Under the pieces are notes generated by a model, which did not search any database, had not been told where the DNA came from, and saw nothing but the letters and a program-made list of their open reading frames with translations. Positions 47,163 to 58,545 of a stretch of DNA of 64,000 nt are shown here, piece after piece. Numbering within the stretch: the stretch's first letter is position 1; each line of letters starts with the position of its first letter. Origin of the DNA: Dama dama (lineage: Eukaryota > Chordata > Mammalia > Artiodactyla > Cervidae). The stretch is taken from positions 26,270,501-26,334,500 of the forward strand of contig NC_083689.1 of assembly GCF_033118175.1 (NCBI RefSeq), in the 5' to 3' direction. The position numbers and the translations under genes are program-made.

Positions 47163-48380
47163 ATGTCAGCTGTGGCTGTGGACTGCAGCTTTAGCGTTAA
47201 CACCAGGGACTCAGAAGAGGGGAGCTGTGGAGGAGGCAGAGAATGGGGGAGAGGCACCTGCTAATGAGCAAAGTGGGGAGCAGGAGGCTGACAAAGAGGT
47301 AAATGAAAAAGAGGAAGAAGGTGTGGAGGGGAGAGCAGGAGGAGCAAGGTTACGGTGAGGAAGAGGAAGGAGATGAAGGTGAGGAGGCTGAAGCAGCTAC
47401 GGTCAAAGGGGCAACTGAAGATGATGAGGAGGATGGTGTTGACACCAAGAAGACTGATGAGGATGACTGGACAGCACACACACAAAAAAAGGAAAAGTTA
47501 AACTTACCCATGGGACTTCCCTCATGGTCCAATTATTAAGATTCCCCATTCCAATGCAGGGGGTATGGGTTCAATCCCTGGTTGGGGGGCTAAGATCCCA
47601 CATGCCACAGGGCAGAAACATGAAACATAAACAACAGAAGCAACATTGTAACAAATTCAATTTAAAAAAAAATTTTAAATGGTCCACATTTAAAAAAAAA
47701 AAAAGTTTAAAGAAACAAAAAGGCCACCATCACCTACCTGTTCACCCTGCACTTCCCGTCTCCATCTAAACATGGTCATCTTCGAGTAGCGTCCTGCAGG
47801 CCTGCGCACCCACCATGGGAGCGCCTCCTGAAGATGACACACATTCTCTACCACCCAGTCAAAACTGAAACATGAATTTGTAGCAGGGAAGGAGAAAAAG
47901 AACCAAAATTTCCAAGGCCCTGCTTTTCTTCTTAAAGTACTTGTTGAAGGAAAATGTGTGTTTTTATTTACATTTTACATTTTTGTACATGTTGTTAGGA
48001 GTGAGTCATTTTTAATGACCCCAGATGACCAAACCAGCCTTAGGAGCAGTCTCTGTCCTACCTCTGACTTCACTTGTGGTGCGTTCATGTTCATTATGAT
48101 CTCAGAGGAGAAAAAAATCTTGTGAAAAAAGCAAAAACAGCAACAACAAAACAATCTTATTCTGAGCATTTTGTGTATGTACTTAGCTGTACAATAAGTA
48201 GTTGGTTTGTCTGAGATGGCTAGAAAGGCCAAAGATAAACGGGTTCTTTTTTTTTTTTTTTTTTTTTTTGTCTCTGAAGTTGCTTTCTATTTTTTTGGCC
48301 TGTTTGATGTGTGTATGAAACAATGTCATCCAACAGTAAATTGGAATTTTATTTTGCTGAGTTGTTCTTTTAAAAAAAAA
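47163..48380 (+). pseudogene. PTMA: PTMA (prothymosin alpha) processed pseudogene
   Basis: Intronless retrocopy of the small acidic nuclear protein prothymosin alpha. The ATG (47163) reads MSAVAVDCS versus the parent's MSDAAVDTS. Acidic blocks follow in shifting frames (EEAENG, SGEQEADKEV, ATEDDEEDGVDTKK, TDEDD). About 33 bp of the parent's KDLKEKK region is deleted. The lysine motif that serves as nuclear signal (KKQK) has lost two codons, and the stop TAG is TGG (47468-47470). The 3'UTR is recognisable over about 700 bp (gtacttagctgtacaataagtagttgg; gaattttattttgctgagttg) and ends in a nine-A tail (48372-48380). The polyadenylation signal is AGTAAA (48335-48340). A CHR SINE interrupts it at 47512-47704. 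Not expected to make protein. Confidence 0.9.
47512..47704 (+). mobile_element. CHR-type SINE inside the PTMA pseudogene
   Basis: gggacttccctcatggtccaattattaag ... gggttcaatccctggttggggggctaagatcccacatgcc, then an A-rich tail. It splits the start of the pseudogene 3'UTR, so it is younger than the retrocopy. Confidence 0.83.
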
Positions 48381-48478
48381 GTCAGAAGAAATAATGCCAC
48401 AGAGATGTTATGTGGCCTACAGAAACCTAAAATGTATACTCTTAAGTCCTCTAAAGACAATGTTTGCTAACCCCTGGT

Positions 48479-48684
48479 GAAGGTGAAAGTGAAGTCGCTT
48501 AGTCATGTCCCACTCTTTGCATCCCCCATGGACAGTAGCCTATGAGGCTCCTCCATCAATGGAATTTTCCAGGCAAGAGTACTGGAAAACTGCCTGGGTT
48601 TGCTGTTTCCATCTCCAGGGCATCTTCCTGACCCAGGGATCAAACCCAGGTCTCCCACATTGCAAGCAGATGCTTTAACCATCT
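48479..48684 (-). mobile_element. Bov-tA SINE
   Basis: Reverse copy, agtgaagtcgcttagtcatgtccc to gctttaaccatct. Flanked by 9-bp repeats acccctggt (48470-48478 and 48685-48693). Confidence 0.87.
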
Positions 48685-48880
48685 ACCCCTGGTATATGTT
48701 ATTAAATACAGTTGTTTTAGAATTTGTATCTGATAACTCCATTATTGAAAGTTTTCTCTTCATGGGTTTCTAGGTTTTATTACTTCTCTTAGTTTGCATG
48801 AATGCCATCTTGTCTCCTAATGTGCCTGGTTTTATTTGAGCAATGGATATTGTGCATAAATTTTTTTTTAAGTAATCTGA

Positions 48881-49077
48881 GGCCGATTGTTTAGTTGTTA
48901 AGTTGTGTCCTACTCTTGTGCAACTCCATGGTCTGTGACCCACCAGGCTCCTCTGCCCATAGGGTTTTTCTAGACAATACTGGAGTGGGTTGCCTTCTCC
49001 TTCTCTAGGGGATCTCCCAACCCGGGGATGAAACCAGTACCTCCTGCATTGGAGGAGCTGAGCCACCAGGCTGTCCT
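48881..49077 (-). mobile_element. Bov-tA SINE
   Basis: Reverse copy, gattgtttagttgttaagttgtgtcctac to gagccaccaggctgtcc. Diverged. Confidence 0.83.
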
Positions 49078-49237
49078 GTTATCTTGATGCCCAGGATGAT
49101 TTTTTTCCTACGGTGAAGTTTTGTGTTTGCTTTCAGTAGCTGACTGGAAGCACTATTAATCCTATGTAACTTTAATCCAAAATCAGGGATTGAGATGTTT
49201 TTAAATTGACCATCAGTTTACTTTAGGATCACACTTA

Positions 49238-50048
49238 TTTTGTTGTTGTTGTACAGTCACTAAGTCATGTCCAACTCTTTGCAACCCCGTGGACTAAAGC
49301 ACACCAGCCTTCCCTATCCTTCACTAGCTCCTGTGACTTGCTCAGACTCGTGTTCATTGAATCGGTGGTGCTGTCTAACTGTCTCATTCTTTGCTGCCCC
49401 CTTCTCTTGCCCTCAATCTTTCCCAGCATTGGGGTCTTTTCCAGTAAGTCGGCTCTTCACATCAGGTGGCCAAAGGATTGGAGCTTCAGTTTCAGCATCA
49501 GTCCTTCTAATGAATATTCAGGGTTGATCTCCTTGCAGTTCAAGAGACTCTTAAAGAATCTCCTCCAGCACTAGAGTTTGAAAGCATCACTTCTTTGGCA
49601 TGCAGCCTTCTTTATGGTCCAACTCTCATATTCATACATGACTACTGGGAAAACCATAGCTTTTGAGTATATGGACCTTTGTCAGCGAAGAGATGTCTAC
49701 TTTTTAATATGCTGTCTAAGTTTGTCATAGCTTTTCTTCCAAGGAGCAAACAAATGTCTTTTAATTTTGTGATTGTAGTCATGAATAGCAGGGAGCCCAA
49801 GAAAAGAAAGCCCAGTAAAAAAATATTACTGTTTCCATTTTTTTTCCCATCCATTTGCCATGAAGTGATGGAACCAGATTCCATGATCTTAGTTTTTTGA
49901 ATGTTTAATTTTAAGCCAACTTTTTCAGTCTCCTCTTTGACCCTCATCAGGAGGCTCTTTAATTCCTCTTTACTTTCTGCCATAAGGGTCGTGTCATCTG
50001 CGTATCTGAGATTGATGATGTTTCTCCTAGCAGTCTTGATTCCAAATA
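49238..50048 (-). mobile_element. BovB 3' portion
   Basis: The 3' end ttttgttgttgttgtacagtcactaag runs to the RT YADD-region equivalent (gtcatctgcgtatctgag, 49994-50011). Minus-strand peptide ESKEELKSLLMRVKEETEKVG lies at 49920-49980. Frame-broken. Confidence 0.88.
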
Positions 50049-50051
50049 GGG

Positions 50052-50259
50052 TATTATATACTTTGCGAGTGATGCAGTGGTAGAGAATCTGCCTGCCAGT
50101 GCAGGAGACTCAGATTTGATCCCTGGTTCTGGAAGACCCTCCTGGAGAACCCACCCCAATATTCTGGGAAGTCCCATGGACAGTGAATCCTGGCTAGCTA
50201 CAGTCCATGGGGTCACAAAAAAGTTGAACACGACTTAGCGACTAAACAACAGCAACAAA
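50052..50259 (+). mobile_element. Bov-tA/Bov-A2 SINE abutting the BovB 5' end
   Basis: Forward copy: gcgagtgatgcagtggtagagaatctgcctgcc ... tttgatccctggttctgg ... acgacttagcgactaaacaacagc. Confidence 0.86.
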
Positions 50260-51338
50260 TACTGCCTGGGGTCCAAATCCAAAGCATTACCGGGTTCATC
50301 TGTATCACCCTCCCGGCAGGGGACGTTAGTGATGTGGTTTTTTTGTGTGTTATTGTTAGTATTTGACCATAGCTTCTCTTGAGATAATATAATTCAGGTT
50401 TAGACATTTTCTTCTTTAGAGTATATTTAGCTTCCACTATCATTCACGTGTTTCTTTAACATTTTTGTATAATAATGCAGTGAGAAACCCTGCTCTAAAA
50501 TGTAGATTTCTGTCAATGGCCCTGAATAGCAAGTTACAGAGACATTATTTGGAAAATATGTCATCGAATCATAATGTAAAACTCTCACTGCTTTGGAGCA
50601 CAGTGCTTTGTATCTTGTCTCTACTCCTATAGCATTTATTTTGTAAAATTTTTTAAAGTTTTATGGTGTGAATTATATTGTACAACTTTCATCCCTGATA
50701 AAAGCATAATCATATGAAAGATGAGATGGAGGAAGCATTGATTTCTGTGTCTTTGTAGCTATATACCTAGCACAGACATTCATTACATCATTATGATTAC
50801 TAACAAATTTTTTTTAGGGGCCAACTATAAGCTAATACAATATTAAATGAAAAAAAGGCTTACCAAAATTTTGGAATATTGAACGCTTGCTTTTCTGAAG
50901 TCTTGATGCTAGATGCTGTACTTTAATTCCAGATATTGCTACTTTATTCCGGTATTCCAACCATTTTGTATTAGTGAGGGGTGTGTGTGTTTATGGGTGG
51001 GGAGGGGATAGTATTCCTATACTTTAAGTAGCAACAGCCAATTATTTTTATTTGAGGAAAAGGAAAGGCCAGTTTTTCCCTCTAAGATACCCTTATTTAT
51101 GGTAGTCTCTTTTGAAAACTGATCAGTGGGCTTCCATTGTAGGCTTGCTTAATGGAAGACTAATTTGGTTCTTATCATTTTTTGAGATTTTTGTAAAAAT
51201 GGAGAATTTAGATCAGAAATGAGGTTGCAAAGAAATGTACGTATAATTTTGTTGCAGAAGTTACACAGTGTGTCAAGAACTCTCTAATGCTAATGTTTCA
51301 TATTTAGATTATCTTAAACTATTTTTCTTCTTCTTCAG
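50260..51338. other. Intron upstream of the second RAPGEF6 exon
   Basis: No repeat recognised. It ends with the strong pyrimidine tract and cag acceptor at 51336-51338. Confidence 0.5.
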
Positions 51339-51470
51339 CTTCCAGCTGATCTTACCAAGATGCACATTGCAGACAACCCTCATCCACAGGTGACTCATGT
51401 GTCTTCTAGTCAGTCTGGTTGTAGCATCGCCAGTGACTCTGGAAGCAGCAGTTTATCTGATATCTATCAG
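51339..51470 (+). CDS. RAPGEF6: RAPGEF6 internal coding exon (LPADLTKM...SLSDIYQ)
   Basis: Next constitutive exon of the same gene. It has a strong pyrimidine tract and cttcttcttcag acceptor, 44 codons, phase 0 at both ends, and a GTAATG donor at 51471. It begins [17 protein letters not shown], continues through [15 protein letters not shown] and ends SSSLSDIYQ. This segment is strongly conserved in PDZ-GEF proteins between the two cyclic-nucleotide-binding-like domains. RAPGEF2 carries a related version that I recall as LPADFTKLHL with HSGCSIVSDS, so [10 protein letters not shown] again favours RAPGEF6. The exon is too short for most ORF finders. The dense serines suggest a flexible, possibly phosphorylated linker; that part is inference. 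The next exon (expected to start ATESE) is not in the window. Confidence 0.9.
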
Positions 51471-54144
51471 GTAATGTTTTAGGAGTTTGTATGCTATGCT
51501 TATGTTTTTTTATTCTGCCAAATACCATGTGCTTATGCCTTAGGTATTCATATATCTTTTAATTAGATTATGAAGTTCAGACATAAAGCCTTTGAGAAAA
51601 TGTGCTTTATTTACATTTCAGATTTACAAGCCTAATGAAAGAGGTGATCTATCTTTTGAGACTGAGTAAATATGGTCCAACAGTATGTGAATATAGTGTT
51701 CTTAATTTCTTCTACCTAGGTGGATCTATATAATATATATTTGCTTTCATTAGAAAATGGTTCTTGAGACAACTGAACTTATAAAAAGACTGATTTTTAT
51801 GTTAGTTGATTATTTAAGTCTTCCATAAGTAAAGTCATGAAGAAAATTAGAGTTGCCTTTATATTGTGAAGACTGTTAAATTTTGTATTAGTCACAGTTT
51901 AAAATTAAAAGGACACAAGTAAAATTGATTTGAATAATATATATTTTTAGCATAGTATATTTGGATATTATTATTTCAACATGTAATCAGTTTTTAAGAA
52001 TTATGAGTGTGATACTTTATTTTTTCAAACTAAGTCTTCAAAAGGCAAAGAATATTGACATACAGCATGTCTCAGTTCATATAAGGCACATTTCAAGCAC
52101 CATGTGTGACTAGTGGCTACCATATAGTATTGATCTTTTGAAATAGAACCATTGCTATCTCAGGAGAACATTTTATTTTAGACTGTGGTTCTGTTTAGTT
52201 ACATGGATTTAGCTGTTTTTTGAAAATTTACATTCCTCTGTTAAGGGAAGTTTTCAGGCAGGTGCAAAATGGAAAAAGGCCTCTGTGTTTTATTCGTGTG
52301 AGTCTCTTCTCTACAAAGATTATTGTTGTGGACTTGCCATCTACATCCCATTGTTTGGCCTTTTATTAGTAGAACAAGGAATTCTCCCTCTTCAATGTTT
52401 TATTGTAGATAGAATAGGGAGTTTTTAAAAAGTTATGTTAAAGACAGTGTGATGGTTCAGGGGCCACTAACTGTGTTCATGGGGTTGTTGGGCTGCGTGT
52501 GTTTCCCACCTTCTCCCAAAAAGACATATCTTGTGGATTAAGTTAGAATTGTTGCATACCTAAAAGTCAGAGTAGAGTTGTGCTTCTCTGGACTCTGTTT
52601 TTCCTAGAGAAGGAACCCTAAGGAAGATTGACCCTGGGTTAATGAAGTTAAGGGATGTGGTTGTAGATTTTTCTCAAGATTAGTGAGAATGTGTGGACCT
52701 TGCAAAGAGAGACCATAAAGCAGAGATGTAGTGTTGATGATACCTCTTCTCACTAGTATATCCATCTCTGACCAGATGTGATCCCCTTTTTGGAGCAAGG
52801 AGCAAAGCCCTCAATGAGAAAAGGGCCAAAAGGATAGTGCACCAAACTGAAGTTCAAGGTCACTTGGAAAGGCCAGTTCTTTACCCTGAACTATTAATAA
52901 AAGATGGGCTGTACACAATGGGATTGTATATCTCTGGCAAATTTTGGAGGAGCCTCTGAAGAATTGTGCTTACATTAGCACCTATAGGATGTTCACCTAC
53001 AGAATGGCACACCTGAGGCTGGGGCTAGAGCCTGTCTGCTGGTGTGGTTGGAGTCTTCTCCTGTAGGACCCTGACCATGAGTATGGCTGCCCTGCTTCAA
53101 CCTTTTGTATGTTTTCCTTCCTCAGTCTACTTTCCACAGTTCATTCTACCTTTAAAATGATTCATTTTAACATAGCATAAAATGTGGACAGATACCTTTG
53201 CCAACTTTCCTGCACAGCCAAGAAGTCCCTTCATTACACAATGAAGAAGATACTGTTTCATGTCTCCAGAAACCTGAAAGTTAGTATTGGCCTTATCCCC
53301 TGCTCATCATAATTCACCATTAAGTCATATCACTTCTACTTCTTGCATCAGTGTGTTTGTATATATGATTGATGCCGTGATGTAATTTACAAATAGCAAA
53401 ATTTACCCTCTGTGGTATAGCTTACCTGAAGACATACAATATTTCTATCACCTGAAAAAGTATTTTGTATTCTCCTTTTTAGTCAGTTCCTTCTCCTGAT
53501 CCCTCAGTGCTGGCAGCCATTAATCTGTATTCTGCCCTTTTAGTTTAACATTTTCTAGAAGGTCACATAAATGAAAACATAGGTAAAAGAAGGTACTGTG
53601 AAACATAGAAAGTAACCAATAAGAGAAAATAAGTTTTAATAACTTAGGGAGAGTAACAGATGAGCCAAAATAATGAAAGTCAAGAACTAAACCAGAAATT
53701 CAGAAATTTTAGAGAAGAAAACTATTATATTACTAAAGTAAGATATACAAAAATGTAAGATAAACTCTTTAAAGTGTAGCCAAAGAAGGTAAGCACAGAA
53801 TAGTAGCCAAAAGATAGAAACAGCATAAAGGTTAAAACTAAGCAAATGTACAAAAATAAAAACAGAAGGAAAAGAAATCAGAATCTTAAGCATATGCATA
53901 TTTGTCTTATATACATGGAATGTAAATATGAATTCATTCAATAGATGTGTTACCAAATGGTACCTGTTTTTCTTCTGATGGTAGGTTTGTGGGTAGTTCT
54001 TAGTATGTTTCTTCAGCTTTTCTTGTATTTTTCTCAATGGACCTTATTATTTCTACATTTAAAAATTTTTAAGGAAGGCATAGAGTATATAGTTAAAAAT
54101 AAAAGTTGAATAAAACTGTGGAAGAAGATTAGTGGGATTATAGT
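51471..54144. other. Intron downstream of the second RAPGEF6 exon
   Basis: Contains the fossil at 52065-52165 and probable very old L1 3'UTR (about 53395-53590, ttctagaaggtcacataaatg). No further exon recognised, although the family's next exon (ATESE...) would be expected downstream. Confidence 0.45.
52065..52165 (-). mobile_element. Ancient DNA-transposon-like fossil
   Basis: tttcaagcaccatgtgtgactagtggctaccatatagtattg is the reverse of the same repeat type seen at 24398-24565. Confidence 0.45.
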
Positions 54145-54995
54145 TGCTTCTCAGTCACTTAGTCATGTCCAACTCTTTGCAACCCCATGGACTGCAGCAC
54201 ACCAGGCTTCCCTGTCCTTCACTCTCTCCTGGAGTTTTTCAGATTCGTGTTCATTGAGTCGGTGATGCTATCTAAACGTCTCATCCTCTGCCACCCTCTT
54301 CTTTTGCCTTCAGTCTTTCCCAGCATCAGGGTCTTTTCCAACGAGTCAGCTCTTTGCATCAGGTAGCCAAAGTAATGGAGCTTCAGCATCAGTTCTTCCA
54401 GTGAATATTCAGGGTTGATTTCCTTTAGGATTGACTGGTTTGATCTCCTTGGAGTCCAAGGGGCTCTCAAGAGTCTTCTTCACCACCACAGTTTGAAAGC
54501 ATCAGTTCTTTGGCACTTAGCATTCTTTTTGGTCTAATCCTCGTATCCGGACATGGCTACTGGAAAAACCATAGCTTTGACTAGATGGACCTTTGTTAAC
54601 AAAGTGGTATTTTTGCTTTAATATGCTGTTTAGGTTTGTCATAGCTTTCTTTCCAAAGAGCAGGTATCTTTTAATTTTGTGGCTACAGTCATCATCTGCA
54701 GTGATTTTGGAGCCCAAGAAAAGAAAGTCTGCCACTGTTTCCATTGTTTCCCCATCTATTTGCCTTGACATGATGGGACTGGATGCCATATTAGTTTTTG
54801 AATGAGTTTTAAGACAGCTTTTTCACTCTCCTCTTTCACTCTAATCAAGAGACTCTTTAGCTCCTTTTCACTTTCTGCCATTAGAATCATGTCATCTGCA
54901 TATCTGAGGCTGTTGATATTTCTCCTCGCAATCTTGATTCCAGCTTCTGATTCATCTAGCCCAGAATTTTGCATGATGTACTTGGCCAGCATCAT
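54145..54995 (-). mobile_element. BovB 3' portion
   Basis: The 3' end gttgcttctcagtcacttagtc runs into the RT region. The YADD-encoding stretch is intact as atcatgtcatctgcatatctgagg (54886-54909), giving LRYADDMIL on the minus strand. It is 5'-truncated at a block resembling aattttgcatgatgtacttggc. Confidence 0.9.
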
Positions 54996-56007
54996 GTGAA
55001 GTAGTTTTCCTGGTTATCCAAATTTCAGCATTTGAGAGGTTTTGAAAGTGAGTCCCTTTATCAGACATTGTAACAGTCTAAGTAGAGCCTTACAAAATGT
55101 GCAGGTACATTTACCCCTCTAACAAAATAGGTTTGAACTGCAAGTGTCCACTTATAAGTGGATTTTTTTTTTCTTTCAGTTAATACATGCTGCATGTACT
55201 GAACTGCAGATACAGAGGACGGAGTGTAAAGTTATATGTAGATTTTCAAATTGGGGTGGAGGGGGTTGGTGCTGCTAACACCAATCTTGTTTCAAGAGTC
55301 AACTGTATTTTTAATTTGGAGGAATGGGGGAAAGAGAAGAGATACATCCTAAGAACAGTTCTTAACAGAAACACCATTTTATATGACCTAATGTGTGACT
55401 ATGCATCTATGCATTTCCTCCTTGAGAGCTTCCATTTGTTCTTGTTTAAAAATAAAAAGCTCGTAGATCTTAAAGTTCAAAATAAAGCTTTATCACAGTT
55501 TGGAAAAAATGAAAGTAATTGGTTCAGTATGGATATATTTTTAATCAGATTAACTTAAAATTTAACTAAGAGGATGCATTAAGATGTTAGAATGTTCTTG
55601 ATAGAGTATTTTATGTATCTTAAAAGAATACTCAGGAGAAATAAGGAGTGTTGCTTTCTAGATTCCTTTTGCAAGAGCTGGATGAATATAAAAGTTAATT
55701 ATTGAACTAAAGCACTTTGCATCAATCTATTTTTAAATAACTTGAGACACACATATATCCCCCACTTAGCTTTTTTATTTCGATATAGAAAGGAAACATG
55801 ATGCAAAAATTCCACTTCATGGCAGCATGATTCCTTAATTCAGAGTTCTACTGCCCGTTTCTCCAAAGCTCTGGTGCCACCTTTCCACCAGGAAGTTCCT
55901 TTGATACTTCAGCTAGCTTTGAGCTGCTACATGTTTTCTTCCACTTGTCTTTAATATTTCTGTTAAGAATATTATCTGTGTCAAAGTCTCAGTTACCTTT
56001 GCCTATT
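54996..56007. other. Intron, nothing recognised
   Basis: A 123-codon + strand ORF (55187-55558) is open but has no similarity I recognise and no splice context. Treated as chance. Confidence 0.45.
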
Positions 56008-56717
56008 TCCATTTTTTAAAAAAAATTTTTTATCTTTTTTTTTTTCATTTATTTTTGTTAGTTGGAGGCTAATTACTTTACAATATTGTAGTGGTTTTTG
56101 CCATACATTGACATGAATCAGCCATGGATTTACATGTATTCCCCATCCCGATCCCCCCTCCCACCTCCCTCTCCATTCCATCCCTCTGGGTCTTCCCAGT
56201 GCACCAGCCCCGAGCACTTATCTCATGCATCCAGCCTGGGCTGGTGATCTGTTTCACCCTTGATAATATACATGTTTCGATGCTGTTCTCTCACAACATC
56301 CCACCTTCGCCTTCTCCCACAGAGTCCAAAAGTCTGTTCTGTACATCTGTGTCTCTTTTTCTGTTTTGCATATAGGGTTATCGTTACCATTTTTCTAAAT
56401 TCCATATATATGTGTTAGTATACTGTATTGGTCTTTATCTTTCTGGCTTACTTCACTCTGTATGATCGGCTCCAGTTTCATTCATCTCATTAGAACTGAT
56501 TCAAATGAATTCTTTTTAATGGCTGAATAATATTCCATGGTGTATATGTACCACAGCTTCCTTATCCATTCGTCTACTGATGGGCATCTAGGTTGCTTCC
56601 ATGTCCTGGCTATTATAAACAGTGCTGCGATGAACATTGGGGTGCACGTGTCTCTTTCAGATCTGGTTTCCTTGGTGTGTATGCCCAGAAGTGGGATTGC
56701 TGGGTCATATGGCAATT

Positions 56718-56729
56718 CTATTTCCAGTT
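56718..56729. repeat. Inner-L1 target-site duplication, low copy
   Basis: ctatttccagtt, identical to 61197-61208. The first L1 carries the same site uninterrupted (tgtttccagtt at about 16106), confirming insertion into L1 sequence. Confidence 0.88.
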
Positions 56730-57254
56730 GTTTTTTTTTTTTTGTTTTTTTTTTTTTATTAGTTGGAGGCTAATTACTTCACAACATTTCAGTGGGTTTT
56801 GTCATACATTGACATGAATCAGCCATGGAGTTACATGTATTCCCCATCCCGATCCCCCCTCCCACCTCTCTCTCCACCCAATTCCTCTGGGTCTTCCCAG
56901 TGCAGCAGGCCCGAGCACCTGTCTCATGCATCCCACCTGGGCTGGTGATCTGTTTCACTATAGATAACATACATGCTGTACTTTCAAAACATCCCACCCT
57001 CACCTTCTCCCCCAGAGTTCAAAAGTCTGTTCTGTACTTCTGTGTCTCTTTTTCTGTTTTGCATATAGGGTTATCATTACCATCTTTCTAAATTCCATAT
57101 ATATATGTGTTAGTATGCTGTAATGTTCTTTATCTTTCTGGCTTACTTCACTCTGTATAATGGGCTCCAGTTTCATCCATCTCATTAGAACTGATCCAAA
57201 TGAATTCTTTTTAACAGCTGAGTAATATTCCATGGTGTATATGTACCACAGCTT

Positions 57255-57568
57255 CTTCTTGGATTGATCCTTTGATCATTATGTAGTGTCCTTCTTTGTC
57301 TCGTTTCACAGCCTTTATTTGAAAGTCTATTTTATCTGATATGAGTGTTGTAACTCTTGCTTTCTTTTGGTCTCCGTTGCGTGAAATATTTTTTCCAGCC
57401 CTTCACTTTTAGTCTGTATGTGTCTCTTGTTTTGAGGTGGGTCTCTTGTAGACAGCATATATAGGGGTCTTGTTTTTGTATCCATTCAGCCAATCTTTGT
57501 CTTTTGGTTGGGGCATTCAACCCATTTAGGTTTAAGGTAATTATTGATAGGTGTGGTCCCATTGCCAT
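57255..57568 (-). pseudogene. Inner L1 ORF2 remnant: N-terminal endonuclease only
   Basis: Starts MAMGPHLSIITLNLNGLN at 57568 and keeps the CLQETHL block. It changes frame near 57375 (one base lost in the QRRPKESK stretch) and is cut off at the internal deletion junction. No reverse transcriptase remains in this copy. Confidence 0.8.
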
Positions 57569-57619
57569 TTACTTTGTTGTTTTGGGTTCACGTTTATACA
57601 ACCTTTCTACATTTCCTGT

Positions 57620-58545
57620 CTAGAGAAGATCCTTTAGCATTTGTTGAAGAGCTGGTTTGGTGGTGCTGAATTCTCTCAGCTTTTGCTTGTCTGTAAAGGT
57701 TTTGAATTCTCCTTCATATCTGAATGAGATCCTTGCTGGGTACAGTAATCTAGGTTGTAGGTTGTTCTCTTTCATTACTTTCAGTATTTCCTGCCATTCC
57801 CTTCTGGCCTGAAGGGTTTCTGTTGATAGATCAGCTGTTATCCTTATGGGAATCCCTTTGTGTGTTAATTTGTTGTTTCTCCCTTGCTGCTTTTAATATT
57901 TGTTCTTTGTGTTTGATCTTTGTTAACTTGATTAATATGTGTCTTGGGGTGTTTCGCCTTGGGTTTATCCTGTTTGGGACTCTCTGGGTTTCTTGGACCT
58001 GTGTAACTATTTCCTTCCCCATTTTAGGGAAGTTTTCAGCTATTATCTCCTTGAGTATTTTCTCATGGCCTTTCTTTTTGTCTTCTTCTTCTGGGACTCC
58101 TATGATTCGAATGTTGGGGCGTTTCACATTGTCCCAGAGGTCCCTGAAGTTGTCCTCATTTCTTTTGATTCTTTTTTCTTTTTTCCTCTCTGCTTCATTT
58201 ATTTCTACCATTTTATCTTCTACCTCACTTATCCTATCTTCTGTCTCCGTTATGCTACTCTTGGTTCCCTCCAGAGTGTTTTTGATCTCATTCATTGCAT
58301 TATTCATTTTTAATTGACTTTTTTATTTCTTCTAGGTCTTTATTAAACATTTCTTGCATCTTTTCAGTCTTTGTCTCCAGGTTATTTATCTGTAACTCCA
58401 TTTTGTTTTCAAGATTTTGGATCACTTTTATTATCATTATTCTAAATTCTTTTTCAGGTAGATTCCCTATCTCCTCCTCTTTTGTTTGACTTGGTGGGCA
58501 TTTTTCATGTTCCTTTACCTGTTGGGTATTTCTCTGCCTTTTCAT
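57620..58545 (-). pseudogene. Inner L1 ORF1, frameshifted
   Basis: Second copy of L1 ORF1, starting MKRQRNTQQVKEHEKCPP at 58545. A two-base loss near 58318 (cttttttat versus ctcttttttat in the first copy) shifts the frame before MNNAMNEIKN. That frame then continues through PNIRIIGVPEEED and past NRINPR, keeping CGA where the first copy has TGA. A further frame change near 57860 ends it before the normal TAG at 57620-57622. Confidence 0.85.

Noticed and set aside
47303..47539. Acidic Glu/Asp-rich ORF as a functional gene
   Set aside because: It is a frameshifted stretch of the PTMA processed pseudogene running into a SINE.
12526..51470. Assignment to the paralogue RAPGEF2
   Set aside because: The linker after RRRFRKIN and the [10 protein letters not shown] segment differ from RAPGEF2 as I recall it and fit RAPGEF6.
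55187..55558. 123-codon + strand ORF
   Set aside because: No known motif, no splice sites or neighbours supporting it.
57230..57275. Inner L1 gap as a spliced L1 RNA
   Set aside because: No GT donor on the L1 strand fits the junction in any alignment of the shared cttc; microhomology deletion fits better.
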